Shown here: positions 15,292 through 23,828 of the stretch, piece after piece
Layout: every line of letters begins with the position of its first letter
Position numbering within the stretch: the first letter of the stretch is position 1
Assembly: GCF_000009985.1 (NCBI RefSeq)
Contig: NC_007626.1
Coordinates: forward strand, 186,001 to 250,000
From: Paramagnetospirillum magneticum AMB-1
GTDB taxonomy: Bacteria; Pseudomonadota; Alphaproteobacteria; Rhodospirillales; Magnetospirillaceae
Length of the DNA stretch: 64,000 nucleotides
Direction of reading: 5' to 3'
Translations under genes and position numbers: made by a program
Notes under the pieces: generated by a model
What the model was told of the DNA's origin: nothing
Databases searched by the model: none
Seen by the model: only the letters and a program-made list of their open reading frames with translations

Positions 15292-16713
15292 ATGTCCTCG
15301 ATCAATTACGCCGAAAAGATCCCCAACAACGTCAACCTGTCCGAGGACCGGAAGCTGCAGCGCGCCCTGGAATCCTGGCAGCCCCATTATATCGACTGGT
15401 GGAAGGAGATGGGCCCCGAGGGGACCTCCACCTCCGAGATCTACCTGCGCACCGCCATCAGCGCCGAGCCCGACGGCTGGGCCCAGTTCGGCCACGTCAA
15501 GATGGAGGATTACCGCTGGGGCATCTTCCTGGCGCCGCCGGAAAAGGATCGCAAGGTCAATTTCGGCGCCCATAAGGGCGAGGACGCCTGGCAGGAAGTG
15601 CCCGGCGAGTACCGCTCCATGCTGCGCCGCCTGATCACCGTCCAGGGCGATACCGAGCCGGCCTCGGTGGAGCAGCAGCGCCTGCTGGGCAAGTGCTGCC
15701 CCTCGCTCTACGACCTGCGCAACCTGTTCCAGGTCAACGTCGAGGAAGGCCGCCACCTGTGGGCCATGGTCTATCTGCTGCACGCCCATTTCGGCAAGGA
15801 CGGCCGCGAAGAGGCCGAGGAGATGCTGGCCCGGCGCTCGGGCGACGCGGACAAGCCGCGCATCCTGGGGGCCTTCAACGAGAAGACCGCCGACTGGCTG
15901 GCCTTCTTCATGTTCACCTTCATCACCGACCGTGACGGCAAGTACCAGCTGTGCGCCCTGGCCGAATCCGGCTTCGATCCGCTGTCGCGGTCCTGCCGCT
16001 TCATGCTGACCGAGGAAGCCCACCACATGTTCGTGGGCGAATCCGGCGTCGGCCGCATCATCGAACGCGCCTGCCAGGTGATGAAGGAGAACCGCACCGA
16101 GGACGTCAGGAAGTTCGGCGTCATCGACCTGCCGACCATCCAGCGCTACCTGAACTTCCATTACTCGGTGACGTCGGACCTGTACGGCGCCGAGGTGTCC
16201 ACCAACGCGGCGACCTCGTACAACATGGGCCTCAAGGGCCGCTACGAGGAGACCAAGATCGGTGACGACCACCAGCTCGAGCACACCACCTATTCGGTGC
16301 TGCACCCGGTCAATGGCGGCTTCCAGGCGGTCGAGGTCCCGGCCCTGAACGCGCTCAACGAGCGCCTGCGCCTGGACTGGGCCGAGGACGTGGCCAAGGG
16401 CGTCGAGCGCTGGAACAAGATCATCGCCAAGCACGGCATCGACTTCAAGCTGACCCTGCCCCATCTGGCCTTCAACCGCGCCATCGGCCACTTCTCCGAC
16501 ATCGCGGTCGACCCCAGCGGCAAGGTCATCTCCACCGAGGAATTCGCCCGTCGCCGCGACGAGTGGCTGCCGTCCGAATCCGACCTCGCCTATGTGCTGT
16601 CGCTGATGGGTGGTGCGGTGACCCAGCCCGGCAAGTTCGCCAACTGGATCGCGCCCCCGGCCCGCGGCATCAATAACCAGCCGGTGGATTTCGATTACGT
16701 CCGGTTTGCGTAA
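15292..16713 (+). CDS. boxB: Benzoyl-CoA 2,3-epoxidase, diiron oxygenase component
   Basis: 473-residue diiron oxygenase that inserts oxygen into benzoyl-CoA to form the 2,3-epoxide, using electrons supplied by BoxA. ExxH iron-ligand motifs are visible in VEEGRHLWAM and TEEAHHMFVGE, each within predicted helices. Length and the start MSSINYAEKIPNNVNL match BoxB throughout. It is five bases downstream of boxC with a GGAAAGG ribosome site inside the boxC end. A strong 13-bp hairpin follows its stop, before boxA. Oxygen dependence shows that the cluster serves aerobic or microaerobic growth. Confidence 0.95.
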   Translation: MSSINYAEKIPNNVNLSEDRKLQRALESWQPHYIDWWKEMGPEGTSTSEIYLRTAISAEPDGWAQFGHVKMEDYRWGIFLAPPEKDRKVNFGAHKGEDAWQEVPGEYRSMLRRLITVQGDTEPASVEQQRLLGKCCPSLYDLRNLFQVNVEEGRHLWAMVYLLHAHFGKDGREEAEEMLARRSGDADKPRILGAFNEKTADWLAFFMFTFITDRDGKYQLCALAESGFDPLSRSCRFMLTEEAHHMFVGESGVGRIIERACQVMKENRTEDVRKFGVIDLPTIQRYLNFHYSVTSDLYGAEVSTNAATSYNMGLKGRYEETKIGDDHQLEHTTYSVLHPVNGGFQAVEVPALNALNERLRLDWAEDVAKGVERWNKIIAKHGIDFKLTLPHLAFNRAIGHFSDIAVDPSGKVISTEEFARRRDEWLPSESDLAYVLSLMGGAVTQPGKFANWIAPPARGINNQPVDFDYVRFA

Positions 16714-16719
16714 GGACCT

Positions 16720-16748
16720 CTCTCCCCCCGGCTGAGCCGGGGGGAGAG
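16720..16748 (+). other. Strong intercistronic hairpin between boxB and boxA
   Basis: CTCTCCCCCCGGC-TGA-GCCGGGGGGAGAG, a perfect 13-bp stem with a 3-base loop, seven bases after the boxB stop and 18 bases before the boxA start. It is followed by CTTGATTGG rather than T residues, so it is more likely an mRNA-stability or differential-expression element than a full terminator. Confidence 0.65.
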
Positions 16749-16765
16749 CTTGATTGGAGCGGGCC

Positions 16766-17947
16766 ATGGAACTGAAACGCCAGCATCTCATCGACCCGGT
16801 GGTCTGCATCCGCTGCAACACCTGCGAGGAAGCCTGTCCGGTCGACGCCATCACCCATGACGGCACCAATTACGTGGTGTCCTATGACAAGTGCACCGGC
16901 TGCCGCACCTGCGTTTCGCCCTGTCCCACCGGGGCCATCGACAACTGGCTGCTGGTGGACCAGCCCTGGAGCATCGACGACCAGTTCGGCTGGGAGGAAC
17001 TGCCCCTGGGCCAGACCGGCCCCGGCCCGGCCGAGCCCGCTCCGCTGCCGCCCGGCGAGGTCAGCGACCTGCTGGCCGCCGCCACGGCGACCACCGGGCC
17101 GTCCGTGCCGCCGCCGGCCAGCGCGGCCAAGCCCTATTTCAACCTCTATTCCCGCGACACGCCGGTGACGGCCCGCGTCGCCGGCAATATGCGCATCACC
17201 GGCGAGGGGACGGACTCCGACATCCACCACGTGGTGCTCGACTTCTCGCACAATGCCTTTCCCTTCCTGGAAGGCCAGAGCATCGGCATCGTGCCGCCGG
17301 GAACGGATGCCAAGGGCCGCGCCCACAACATCCGCCTCTATTCCATCGCCTCGCCGCGCGAGGGCGAGCGGTCGGGCTGCAACAATCTGGCGCTGACGGT
17401 GAAACGGGTGGCGGGAGGCGTGGGCTCGAACTATGTCTGCGACCTGAAGAAGGGCGACGAGGTGCGGGTGGCCGGTCCGTTCGGCCAGGCCTTCCTGATG
17501 CCCGACGCCCCCAACGCCAACATCATCATGATCTGCACCGGCACCGGCTCGGCGCCGTTCCGCGCCTTCACCGAGCGCCGCCGCCGCAATGCCCAGGATG
17601 CCTCGGGCAAGCTGATGCTGTTCTTCGGTGCCCGCACGCCGGAGGAACTGCCCTATTTCGGCCCGCTGATGAAGCTGCCGAAAAGCCTGATCGACGTGAA
17701 CCTGGCCTTTTCCCGCGTGCCCGACCGGCCCAAGCAATACGTTCAGGACAAGATCCGCGAACGCTCCGACGATCTGGCCGCCCTGCTGGCCTCGGCCGAC
17801 ACCCATGTCTTCATCTGCGGGCTGAAGGGCATGGAGCAGGGCTGCGACGAGGCCTTCGCCGACATCTGCCGTCTGCACGGCCTGGATTGGGCGGACTTGC
17901 GGCCCCGGATGCGCGAAGAAGGGCGCTATCATGTCGAAACCTACTGA
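16766..17947 (+). CDS. boxA: Benzoyl-CoA epoxidase reductase component
   Basis: 393-residue iron-sulfur flavoprotein. The N terminus carries two [4Fe-4S] ferredoxin motifs (C14/17/20/24 and C43/46/49/53). A proline-rich linker leads to an FAD/NADPH oxidoreductase module with IRLYSIASPREG (FAD), CTGTGSAPFRAF (NADPH) and a C-terminal GLKGMEQGCDEAF segment. It passes electrons from NADPH to BoxB. A GGAGCGGGCC stretch precedes the ATG. The end overlaps the following thioesterase by 17 bases, indicating translational coupling. Confidence 0.94.
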   Translation: MELKRQHLIDPVVCIRCNTCEEACPVDAITHDGTNYVVSYDKCTGCRTCVSPCPTGAIDNWLLVDQPWSIDDQFGWEELPLGQTGPGPAEPAPLPPGEVSDLLAAATATTGPSVPPPASAAKPYFNLYSRDTPVTARVAGNMRITGEGTDSDIHHVVLDFSHNAFPFLEGQSIGIVPPGTDAKGRAHNIRLYSIASPREGERSGCNNLALTVKRVAGGVGSNYVCDLKKGDEVRVAGPFGQAFLMPDAPNANIIMICTGTGSAPFRAFTERRRRNAQDASGKLMLFFGARTPEELPYFGPLMKLPKSLIDVNLAFSRVPDRPKQYVQDKIRERSDDLAALLASADTHVFICGLKGMEQGCDEAFADICRLHGLDWADLRPRMREEGRYHVETY

Positions 17948-18407
17948 GCTCGAAGAGATCGAGGCCATGGAGGGCGGCGTGTTCACCCATCGCCGCCGGG
18001 TCCATTTCGGCGATTCCGACGCGGCGCGCATCGTCTACACGCCCCGCTTCCTGGAATACGCCATGGAGGCGCTCGAGGTCTTCATGGCCGATGTCATCGG
18101 CTACGACTGGTACACCATCAATAAGGAACATGGCTTCGGCACGCCCTTCGTGAAGATCGGCATGGAGATCAAGGCGCCGCTCAGGCCCGGCAACCGGGTG
18201 GACATCTCGGTGCTGGTGGACAAGGTCGGCGGCTCCTCCATTCACTTTCGCACCATCGGCACGCGTGGTGACGGCGTGGTGGCGTTCGAGACCAGTTTCG
18301 TCTGCGTCGTCGCCGATCAGGAAAAGGTGAAGGCGGTGCCCATGCCCGGCCCCATGCGGGCACGGCTTGAGGCCTATCGTGCCCGGCTGGCGGAGGCGGC
18401 GGAATGA
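17931..18407 (+). CDS. Benzoyl-CoA-type thioesterase (4-hydroxybenzoyl-CoA thioesterase family)
   Basis: 158-residue hotdog-fold thioesterase. The family motif reads HFGDSDAARIVYTPRF near residue 25, containing the catalytic aspartate of FGDxDxAxIVY. In Azoarcus evansii a related thioesterase in the box cluster hydrolyses benzoyl-CoA and is thought to prevent CoA depletion; the same role is inferred here from position. It overlaps boxA by 17 bases and the next hydratase by four, so it is tightly cotranscribed. Confidence 0.85.
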   Translation: MSKPTELEEIEAMEGGVFTHRRRVHFGDSDAARIVYTPRFLEYAMEALEVFMADVIGYDWYTINKEHGFGTPFVKIGMEIKAPLRPGNRVDISVLVDKVGGSSIHFRTIGTRGDGVVAFETSFVCVVADQEKVKAVPMPGPMRARLEAYRARLAEAAE

Positions 18408-19189
18408 GCGAGACCATCCTGGTCGCCCGCACGGGCGACGTCACCACCATCACCTTGAACCGGCCCGGGCGCATCAACGCCTTCAATGTGGAGATGCACG
18501 GCGCGCTGCGCTCGGCGGTCGCCCATGCCGCCGAGGACGGCACCCGCTGTCTGGTGATCACCGGGGCGGGCAAGGGCTTTTGCGCCGGTCAGGACCTGTC
18601 CGACCGGGTGTCCAAGCCGGGCGATCCGCCCCCCGATCTGGGGGCGTCGCTGGATGCCCGCTATAACCCGCTGATCCGCAGCCTGAAGGCCCTGCCCATG
18701 CCGGTGATCGCCGCCGTCAACGGCACCGCCGCCGGAGCGGGCGCCAATCTGGCGCTGGCCTGCGACATCGTGGTGGCGGCCAGGTCCGCCGCCTTCGTCC
18801 AGAGCTTCTGCAAGGTCGGCCTGATCCCCGATTCGGGCGGAACCTGGACTTTGCCGCGTCTGGTGGGCACGGCGCGGGCCACCGCCCTGATGATGCTGGG
18901 CGAGAAGGTCACCGCCGAGCAGGCCATGCAGTGGGGCATGATCTGGCGCTGCGTCGATGACGAGCAATTGCTGCCCACCGTGTTGGCCATGGCGGCGCAA
19001 CTGGCGGCCCAGCCCACCCGGGGGCTGGCGCTGATGAAGAAGGCCCTGGCCCGCTCGGGGGCCAATACCCTGGATGCCCAGCTGGACCTGGAGCGAGACC
19101 TCCAGACCGAGGCGGGATGCACTCAGGATTATCAGGAGGGCGTGCGGGCCTTCATGGAAAAACGCCCGCCGCGCTTCGAGGGTCGGTGA
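18404..19189 (+). CDS. Enoyl-CoA hydratase/isomerase of the box cluster
   Basis: 261-residue crotonase, closest by eye to PaaG/PaaB-type hydratases. Motifs: ITGAGKGFCAGQDLSD, the oxyanion segment NGTAAGAGANLALACD, and VGLIPDSGGTWTLPRLVG, where the aspartate replaces the catalytic glutamate usual in hydratases, as in isomerase-type members. In context it probably processes 3,4-dehydroadipyl-CoA, for example by shifting the double bond, on the way to beta-ketoadipyl-CoA. The start overlaps the thioesterase stop (ATGA). It ends the tight boxC-to-hydratase run; the next gene starts 52 bases later. Confidence 0.85.
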   Translation: MSETILVARTGDVTTITLNRPGRINAFNVEMHGALRSAVAHAAEDGTRCLVITGAGKGFCAGQDLSDRVSKPGDPPPDLGASLDARYNPLIRSLKALPMPVIAAVNGTAAGAGANLALACDIVVAARSAAFVQSFCKVGLIPDSGGTWTLPRLVGTARATALMMLGEKVTAEQAMQWGMIWRCVDDEQLLPTVLAMAAQLAAQPTRGLALMKKALARSGANTLDAQLDLERDLQTEAGCTQDYQEGVRAFMEKRPPRFEGR

Positions 19190-19241
19190 AAAATTGGGTG
19201 CCAATTCCCATATGTCCATGACCTGAAACCGGGAGAGCATC

Positions 19242-21341
19242 ATGGCCGAGCGGTCGTTCCAGCATGAAATCGGCCTGTTGCGCCTGGGGGAGGGGGAGAC
19301 CTTCCGGGGCGAGGGCATCCTGGCCGTCACCAAGGCGCTGCTGCAATCGGGGGTCACCTATGTGGGCGGCTACCAGGGCGCGCCGGTGTCGCACCTGATG
19401 GACGTGCTGATCGAGGCCGAGGATCTGCTGGGCGAGCTGGGCGTGCACGTCGAGGCCGCCACCAACGAGGCGGGGGCCGCCGCCCTGCTGGCCGCCTCCC
19501 TGGCCTATCCGGTGCGGGGCGCCGTCACCTGGAAGTCGGTGGTGGGCACCAACGTCGCCTCGGACGCCTTGTCCAACCTGGCCTCGCCCGGGGTGATCGG
19601 CGGCGCGCTGATCATCATCGGCGAGGATTACGGCGACGGCGCCAGCGTCATTCAGGAACGCAGCCACGCCTTCGCCATGAAATCGTCCCTGTGGCTGCTG
19701 GACCCGCGTCCCCATCTGCCCTCCATCGTCCATATGGTGGAGAAGGGCTTCGAGCTGTCCGAGGCCAGCAACACCCCCGTCATGGTCGAGCTGCGCATCA
19801 AGGCCTGCCACGTCACCGGCAGCTTCCAGGCCAAGGACAACAAGCCGGGCGCACCGATTCAGGCGCCGGCCGCCTTCGATTACGGGCGGCTGTCGCACCC
19901 GCCGTCCACCTTCGCCCACGAGGCGGCCAAGGTGGAAAAGCGCCTGCCCGCCGCGCGGGCCTTCATCCGCGAACACAAGCTCAACGAGGTCTTTCCCGGA
20001 ACCCGCGACGACGTCGGCATCATCGTCCAGGGTGGCCTCTACAATTCCCTGATGCGCGCCCTGGCCAAGCTGGGTCTGGCCGACGCCCTGGGCAACTCGG
20101 CCATTCCCATCTATTGCCTCAACGTCACCTGGCCGCTGGTGCCCGAGGAAATCTCGGCCTTCTGCGCCGGCAAGCAATCGGTGCTGATGGTCGAGGAGGG
20201 CACGCCGGAATACCTGGAACAGACCCTGTCGCTGATGATGCGCCAAGCCGACATCCAGACGAAGTTGCACGGCAAGGACTGCCTGCCCCAGGCGGGGGAA
20301 TACACCGCCGACGTGCTGGCCGCCGGGCTGGCCAAATTCCTGGGTTCCGAGCCGGCGCAAGCCATCGTCAATGCGGTTGACGTTCATCGCAAGACGGCGG
20401 CGGCGCTGCTGGACAAGGAGCTTCCCGGCCGCCCCCCCGGTTTCTGCACCGGCTGTCCCGAACGCCCGGTGTTCGCCGCCCTGAAGCTGGCGCAAAAGGA
20501 CATCGGCCGGACTCATGTGTCGGCCGATATCGGCTGTCATTCCTTCGGCACCCTGCCGCCCTTTTCCATGGGCAATTCCATCCTGGGCTTCGGCATGAGC
20601 CTCGCCTCGGCCGCCGCCGTCGGGCCGGTGACGGGCAAGCGCCCGGTGGCGGTGATGGGTGATGGCGGCTTCTGGCACAACGGCATCATCTCGGGCGTGG
20701 CCGGCTCGCTGTTCAACAAGGGCGACGGCGTGCTGGTGATCCTGCAGAACGGCTATACCTCGGCCACCGGGCAGCAATACATGCCCTCCACCCTGGCCGA
20801 GGGGCACCGCAACGAGACTCCCATGGATATCGGCGCCACGCTGAAGGTCATGGGAGTGAAGTGGCTGCGCAAGGTGCGGTCCTACTCGGTTTCCACCATG
20901 CGCGACACCTTCAAGGAGGCCATCAGGGGGGCGGGCCAGGGCCTGCGGGTGATTATCGCCGACGGCGAATGCCAACTGGCCCGCCAGCGCCGGGTGAAGG
21001 CAGAGGACGCCGCCAAATTGAAGGCGGGGGAAAAGGTGGTGCGGGTGCGCTATGGCGTCGACGACGACATCTGTTCCGGCGACCACGCCTGCATCCGGCT
21101 GTCGGGCTGTCCGTCGCTGACCATCAAGCCCAATCCCGATCCGTTGCGCGACGATCCCGTCGCCTCGGTGATTCCGTCCTGCGTCGGCTGCGGGCTGTGC
21201 GGCGAGGTGGCCCACGCCGCCGCGCTGTGTCCGTCCTTCTGGCGGGCCGAGGTGATCCAGAATCCCACCGGTCTCGATCTCTGGCTGGACGGAATGCGCC
21301 GCCGGGTCATCGGTTGGATGCAGGGGAGGATCGGCGCATGA
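19242..21341 (+). CDS. iorA: Indolepyruvate-type 2-oxoacid:ferredoxin oxidoreductase, alpha subunit
   Basis: 699-residue thiamine-diphosphate enzyme subunit of the IorA type. N-terminal pyrimidine-binding domain, TPP-binding region VMGDGGFWHNG...LQNGYTSATG (about residues 470-510), and two C-terminal ferredoxin-like cysteine groups (CSGDHACIRLSGCP and CVGCGLC...CP). IorAB oxidises aryl-2-oxoacids such as indolepyruvate or phenylpyruvate to aryl-acetyl-CoA and reduces ferredoxin. It has a GGGAGAG ribosome site and follows the box genes on the same strand, but no BoxR-like site precedes it. It may feed aromatic amino acid carbon into nearby aromatic metabolism; that link is inferred. Confidence 0.85.
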   Translation: MAERSFQHEIGLLRLGEGETFRGEGILAVTKALLQSGVTYVGGYQGAPVSHLMDVLIEAEDLLGELGVHVEAATNEAGAAALLAASLAYPVRGAVTWKSVVGTNVASDALSNLASPGVIGGALIIIGEDYGDGASVIQERSHAFAMKSSLWLLDPRPHLPSIVHMVEKGFELSEASNTPVMVELRIKACHVTGSFQAKDNKPGAPIQAPAAFDYGRLSHPPSTFAHEAAKVEKRLPAARAFIREHKLNEVFPGTRDDVGIIVQGGLYNSLMRALAKLGLADALGNSAIPIYCLNVTWPLVPEEISAFCAGKQSVLMVEEGTPEYLEQTLSLMMRQADIQTKLHGKDCLPQAGEYTADVLAAGLAKFLGSEPAQAIVNAVDVHRKTAAALLDKELPGRPPGFCTGCPERPVFAALKLAQKDIGRTHVSADIGCHSFGTLPPFSMGNSILGFGMSLASAAAVGPVTGKRPVAVMGDGGFWHNGIISGVAGSLFNKGDGVLVILQNGYTSATGQQYMPSTLAEGHRNETPMDIGATLKVMGVKWLRKVRSYSVSTMRDTFKEAIRGAGQGLRVIIADGECQLARQRRVKAEDAAKLKAGEKVVRVRYGVDDDICSGDHACIRLSGCPSLTIKPNPDPLRDDPVASVIPSCVGCGLCGEVAHAAALCPSFWRAEVIQNPTGLDLWLDGMRRRVIGWMQGRIGA

Positions 21342-22846
21342 GCACTCCCCATCCCCTGTGCATCGTCGTGGCCGCCATGGGCGGCGAGGGCGGCGGCGTG
21401 CTCACCGACTGGATCGTCGAGGCGGCCCATGCCTCGGGCCTGGCGGTGCAAAGCACCTCGGTGCCGGGCGTGGCCCAGCGCACCGGCGCCACTACCTATT
21501 ACGTGGAGATCTTCCCCACGCCCCTGGCGGAGTTGGGGGACGCAAGGCCCATTCTGGCCCTGTCGCCGTCGCTGGGCGAGGTGGACCTGATCGTCGCCAC
21601 CGAGCTGATGGAGGCGGCGCGCTGCGTGACGCGCGGCTGGTCGGACCCGGCGCGCACTCAGCTCATCGCGTCGAGCCACCGGGTCCACGCGGTGGCCGAA
21701 AAGATGGAGATGGGCGACGGCCGTTATGACGGGGACCGCCTGCGCGCCGCCATTCAGGCGGGTTCGCGCCATCACCTGTTGTTCGACATGGAGCAGGCGG
21801 CCAAGTCGGCGGGCTGCATCGTCAACGCCGTGCTGCTGGGCGCCGTGGCGGGCAGCGGGCTGCTGCCCATCGCGCCCGAGACCTTCGAGGAGCAGATCGT
21901 CGCCTCGGCCAAGGCGGTGGAGAGCAATCTGCGTGGCTTCCGCCTGGGCCTTCAGGCGGCGCGGGGCGAGATTCCCGCGGCCTCGACAGCCTCTCACAAG
22001 CGCCCCCATGCCGAGGTCCCAGGCTCGGAACTGGTGGCGGTGCAACTGGGCTTCCTGCCCGCCGCCGCCCGCGCCCTGGCGGAGGAGGGGGTGAAACGTC
22101 TGACCGCCTATCAGGATGCCCGCTATGCCGGGCTTTACGTCGAGCGCCTGCGCGCCCTGTCCCAGGTCAGCGCCGACGAGGCCCTGCTGGCCCGGGTGGC
22201 CAAGCACTTGGCGGTCCGCATGTCCTTCGAGGACGTGATCCACGTGGCCCGCCTCAAGACCGATCCCGCCCGCCTGGAGCGCATCCGCGCCGAAGTGTCC
22301 GCCCGGCCCGGTCAGCCGGTGGTGGTCCGCGATTTCCTCAAGCCCGGTCTGGAGGAGATCTGTGCCCTGCTGCCCGGTGTCCTGGCCCGGCCCATCCTGG
22401 CCGCCGCCCATGGCGGTGGCTGGGCGGGCAAGGCGGCCTGGGGGCGTCAGGTCAATGCCAGCGGCATCTTCGGCTTCGCCACCCTTCGCCTGCTGGCGGC
22501 GCTCAAGCTCTGGCGGCGGCACTCCTACCGCTTCCATCAGGAGCAGGCGGCCATCGAGGACTGGCTGGCGGCTTTGGGCGATGCCGCCCGTCTGTCGCCC
22601 GCCTTAGGGATTGAGGTGGCCGAATGCGCCCGGCTGATCAAGGGCTATGGCGAGACCTGGAATCGTGGCTCGGCCAACTTCCGCCGCATCCGCGAGGCGG
22701 TGATCATTCCGGCCGCCGCCGGCCGCTGGTCCCTGGATTTCGCCCTGGACGCCATCGCCAATGCCCGGGCCGCCGCCTTGGCCGACCCGGAAGGCGCCGG
22801 GCTGGACCGCACCCTGGCGGCCATCGCCGAGCGGGCTGCCGCATAG
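21338..22846 (+). CDS. iorB: 2-oxoacid:ferredoxin oxidoreductase, beta subunit with DUF6537-type extension
   Basis: 502-residue partner of IorA. The first 190 residues are the gamma-type domain of the oxidoreductase family (MGGEGGGVLTDWIVEAA, STSVPGVAQRTGATTYY, then HRVHAV). The remainder is a long helical extension typical of two-subunit aryl-pyruvate enzymes (DUF6537 type) and absent from the short archaeal IorB. Its ATG overlaps the iorA stop by four bases. The two proteins form the cytoplasmic complex described for iorA. No separate ferredoxin gene is adjacent. Confidence 0.82.
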   Translation: MSTPHPLCIVVAAMGGEGGGVLTDWIVEAAHASGLAVQSTSVPGVAQRTGATTYYVEIFPTPLAELGDARPILALSPSLGEVDLIVATELMEAARCVTRGWSDPARTQLIASSHRVHAVAEKMEMGDGRYDGDRLRAAIQAGSRHHLLFDMEQAAKSAGCIVNAVLLGAVAGSGLLPIAPETFEEQIVASAKAVESNLRGFRLGLQAARGEIPAASTASHKRPHAEVPGSELVAVQLGFLPAAARALAEEGVKRLTAYQDARYAGLYVERLRALSQVSADEALLARVAKHLAVRMSFEDVIHVARLKTDPARLERIRAEVSARPGQPVVVRDFLKPGLEEICALLPGVLARPILAAAHGGGWAGKAAWGRQVNASGIFGFATLRLLAALKLWRRHSYRFHQEQAAIEDWLAALGDAARLSPALGIEVAECARLIKGYGETWNRGSANFRRIREAVIIPAAAGRWSLDFALDAIANARAAALADPEGAGLDRTLAAIAERAAA

Positions 22847-22886
22847 GCGGATTGACAGGTCCGAATTGCCCGCCGATCCTGTCGGC

Positions 22887-23828
22887 ATGAAGCGTCTCGC
22901 CTGCATCCTCTGCCTGCTGCCCGCCCTCGCCCTGGCCGAGCCCCTGCGCCTGCAGGGCTATGTGGAGGGCGAGTACGTGCGCGTCGCGCCCACCGGGGCC
23001 GGCACCCTGGCCGGCGTCGAGGTGCGCGAGGGCGAGCGCGTGACGGCGGGGGCGCCGCTGTTCGCCCTCGACACCCTGGTCGAGCGGGCGGTGCGCGACC
23101 AGGCCGTGGCCGACCTGGAGCGGGCCGAGGCGCAACTGGCCGACCTCCGGAAGGGCAAGCGCCCCGACGAACTCAAAGCCATCGCCGAGCAGAAGGCCGA
23201 GGCCCTGGCGGCGCTGCGCCTGTCCGAGGCGACCCTGAAGCGCCAGGATATCCTGGCCCGCAACGACTATGCCTCCCGCGCCCGGCTGGACGAGGCCCGG
23301 GCGGCGCTGGAGCGCGACCGCGCCCAGGTCCGCCGGCTGGAGGCCGAATACCGCACCGCCCTGCTGGGCGCCCGCCCCGACGAGATCGCGGCGCAGGAGG
23401 CCCTGGTGGGGCAAAAGCGCCTGGAACTGGCCAAGGCCGACAAGCGGCTGCTCGACCTTTCCCCCAAGGCCCCGGCCGATGCCGTGGTGGAGAAGGTCTA
23501 TTACCGGGTGGGCGAGTTCGTGCCCGCCGGTCAGCCGGTGGTGTCGCTGCTGCCGCCCGGCAACGTCAAGCTGGTGTTCTTCCTGCCCGAACCCCGGCTG
23601 GGGGCGGTGAAGCTGGGCGATGCCGTCGGTTACGCCTGCGACCGCTGCGCGGCGGGCGAGGCGCGGGTGTCGTTCATCGCCACCCAGGCGGAATACACCC
23701 CGCCGGTGATCTATTCCGTGGAAAGCCGCGACAAGCTGGTGTTTCGCGTCGAGGCGCGGGGCGCGGCGGCGGCGCCGCTGGCCCTTAATCCCGGCCAGCC
23801 GGTGGACGTTTCGGTGCCGGCCAGGTGA
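22887..23828 (+). CDS. HlyD-family membrane fusion protein of an ABC exporter
   Basis: 313-residue periplasmic adaptor with an N-terminal signal peptide (cleavage expected near ALA-EPL, residue 18). It has a lipoyl-like start (LRLQGYVEGEYVRVAP ... VEVREGERVTAGAPLF), a coiled-coil hairpin rich in Ala, Glu, Arg and Leu (about residues 70-190), and a second half-lipoyl segment (VVEKVYYRVGEFVPAGQPV). This is the YbhG/YhiI pattern. It overlaps the ATPase gene by four bases and forms a three-gene export system with the next two genes. It starts 41 bases after iorB, but the substrate cannot be inferred. Confidence 0.85.
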   Translation: MKRLACILCLLPALALAEPLRLQGYVEGEYVRVAPTGAGTLAGVEVREGERVTAGAPLFALDTLVERAVRDQAVADLERAEAQLADLRKGKRPDELKAIAEQKAEALAALRLSEATLKRQDILARNDYASRARLDEARAALERDRAQVRRLEAEYRTALLGARPDEIAAQEALVGQKRLELAKADKRLLDLSPKAPADAVVEKVYYRVGEFVPAGQPVVSLLPPGNVKLVFFLPEPRLGAVKLGDAVGYACDRCAAGEARVSFIATQAEYTPPVIYSVESRDKLVFRVEARGAAAAPLALNPGQPVDVSVPAR

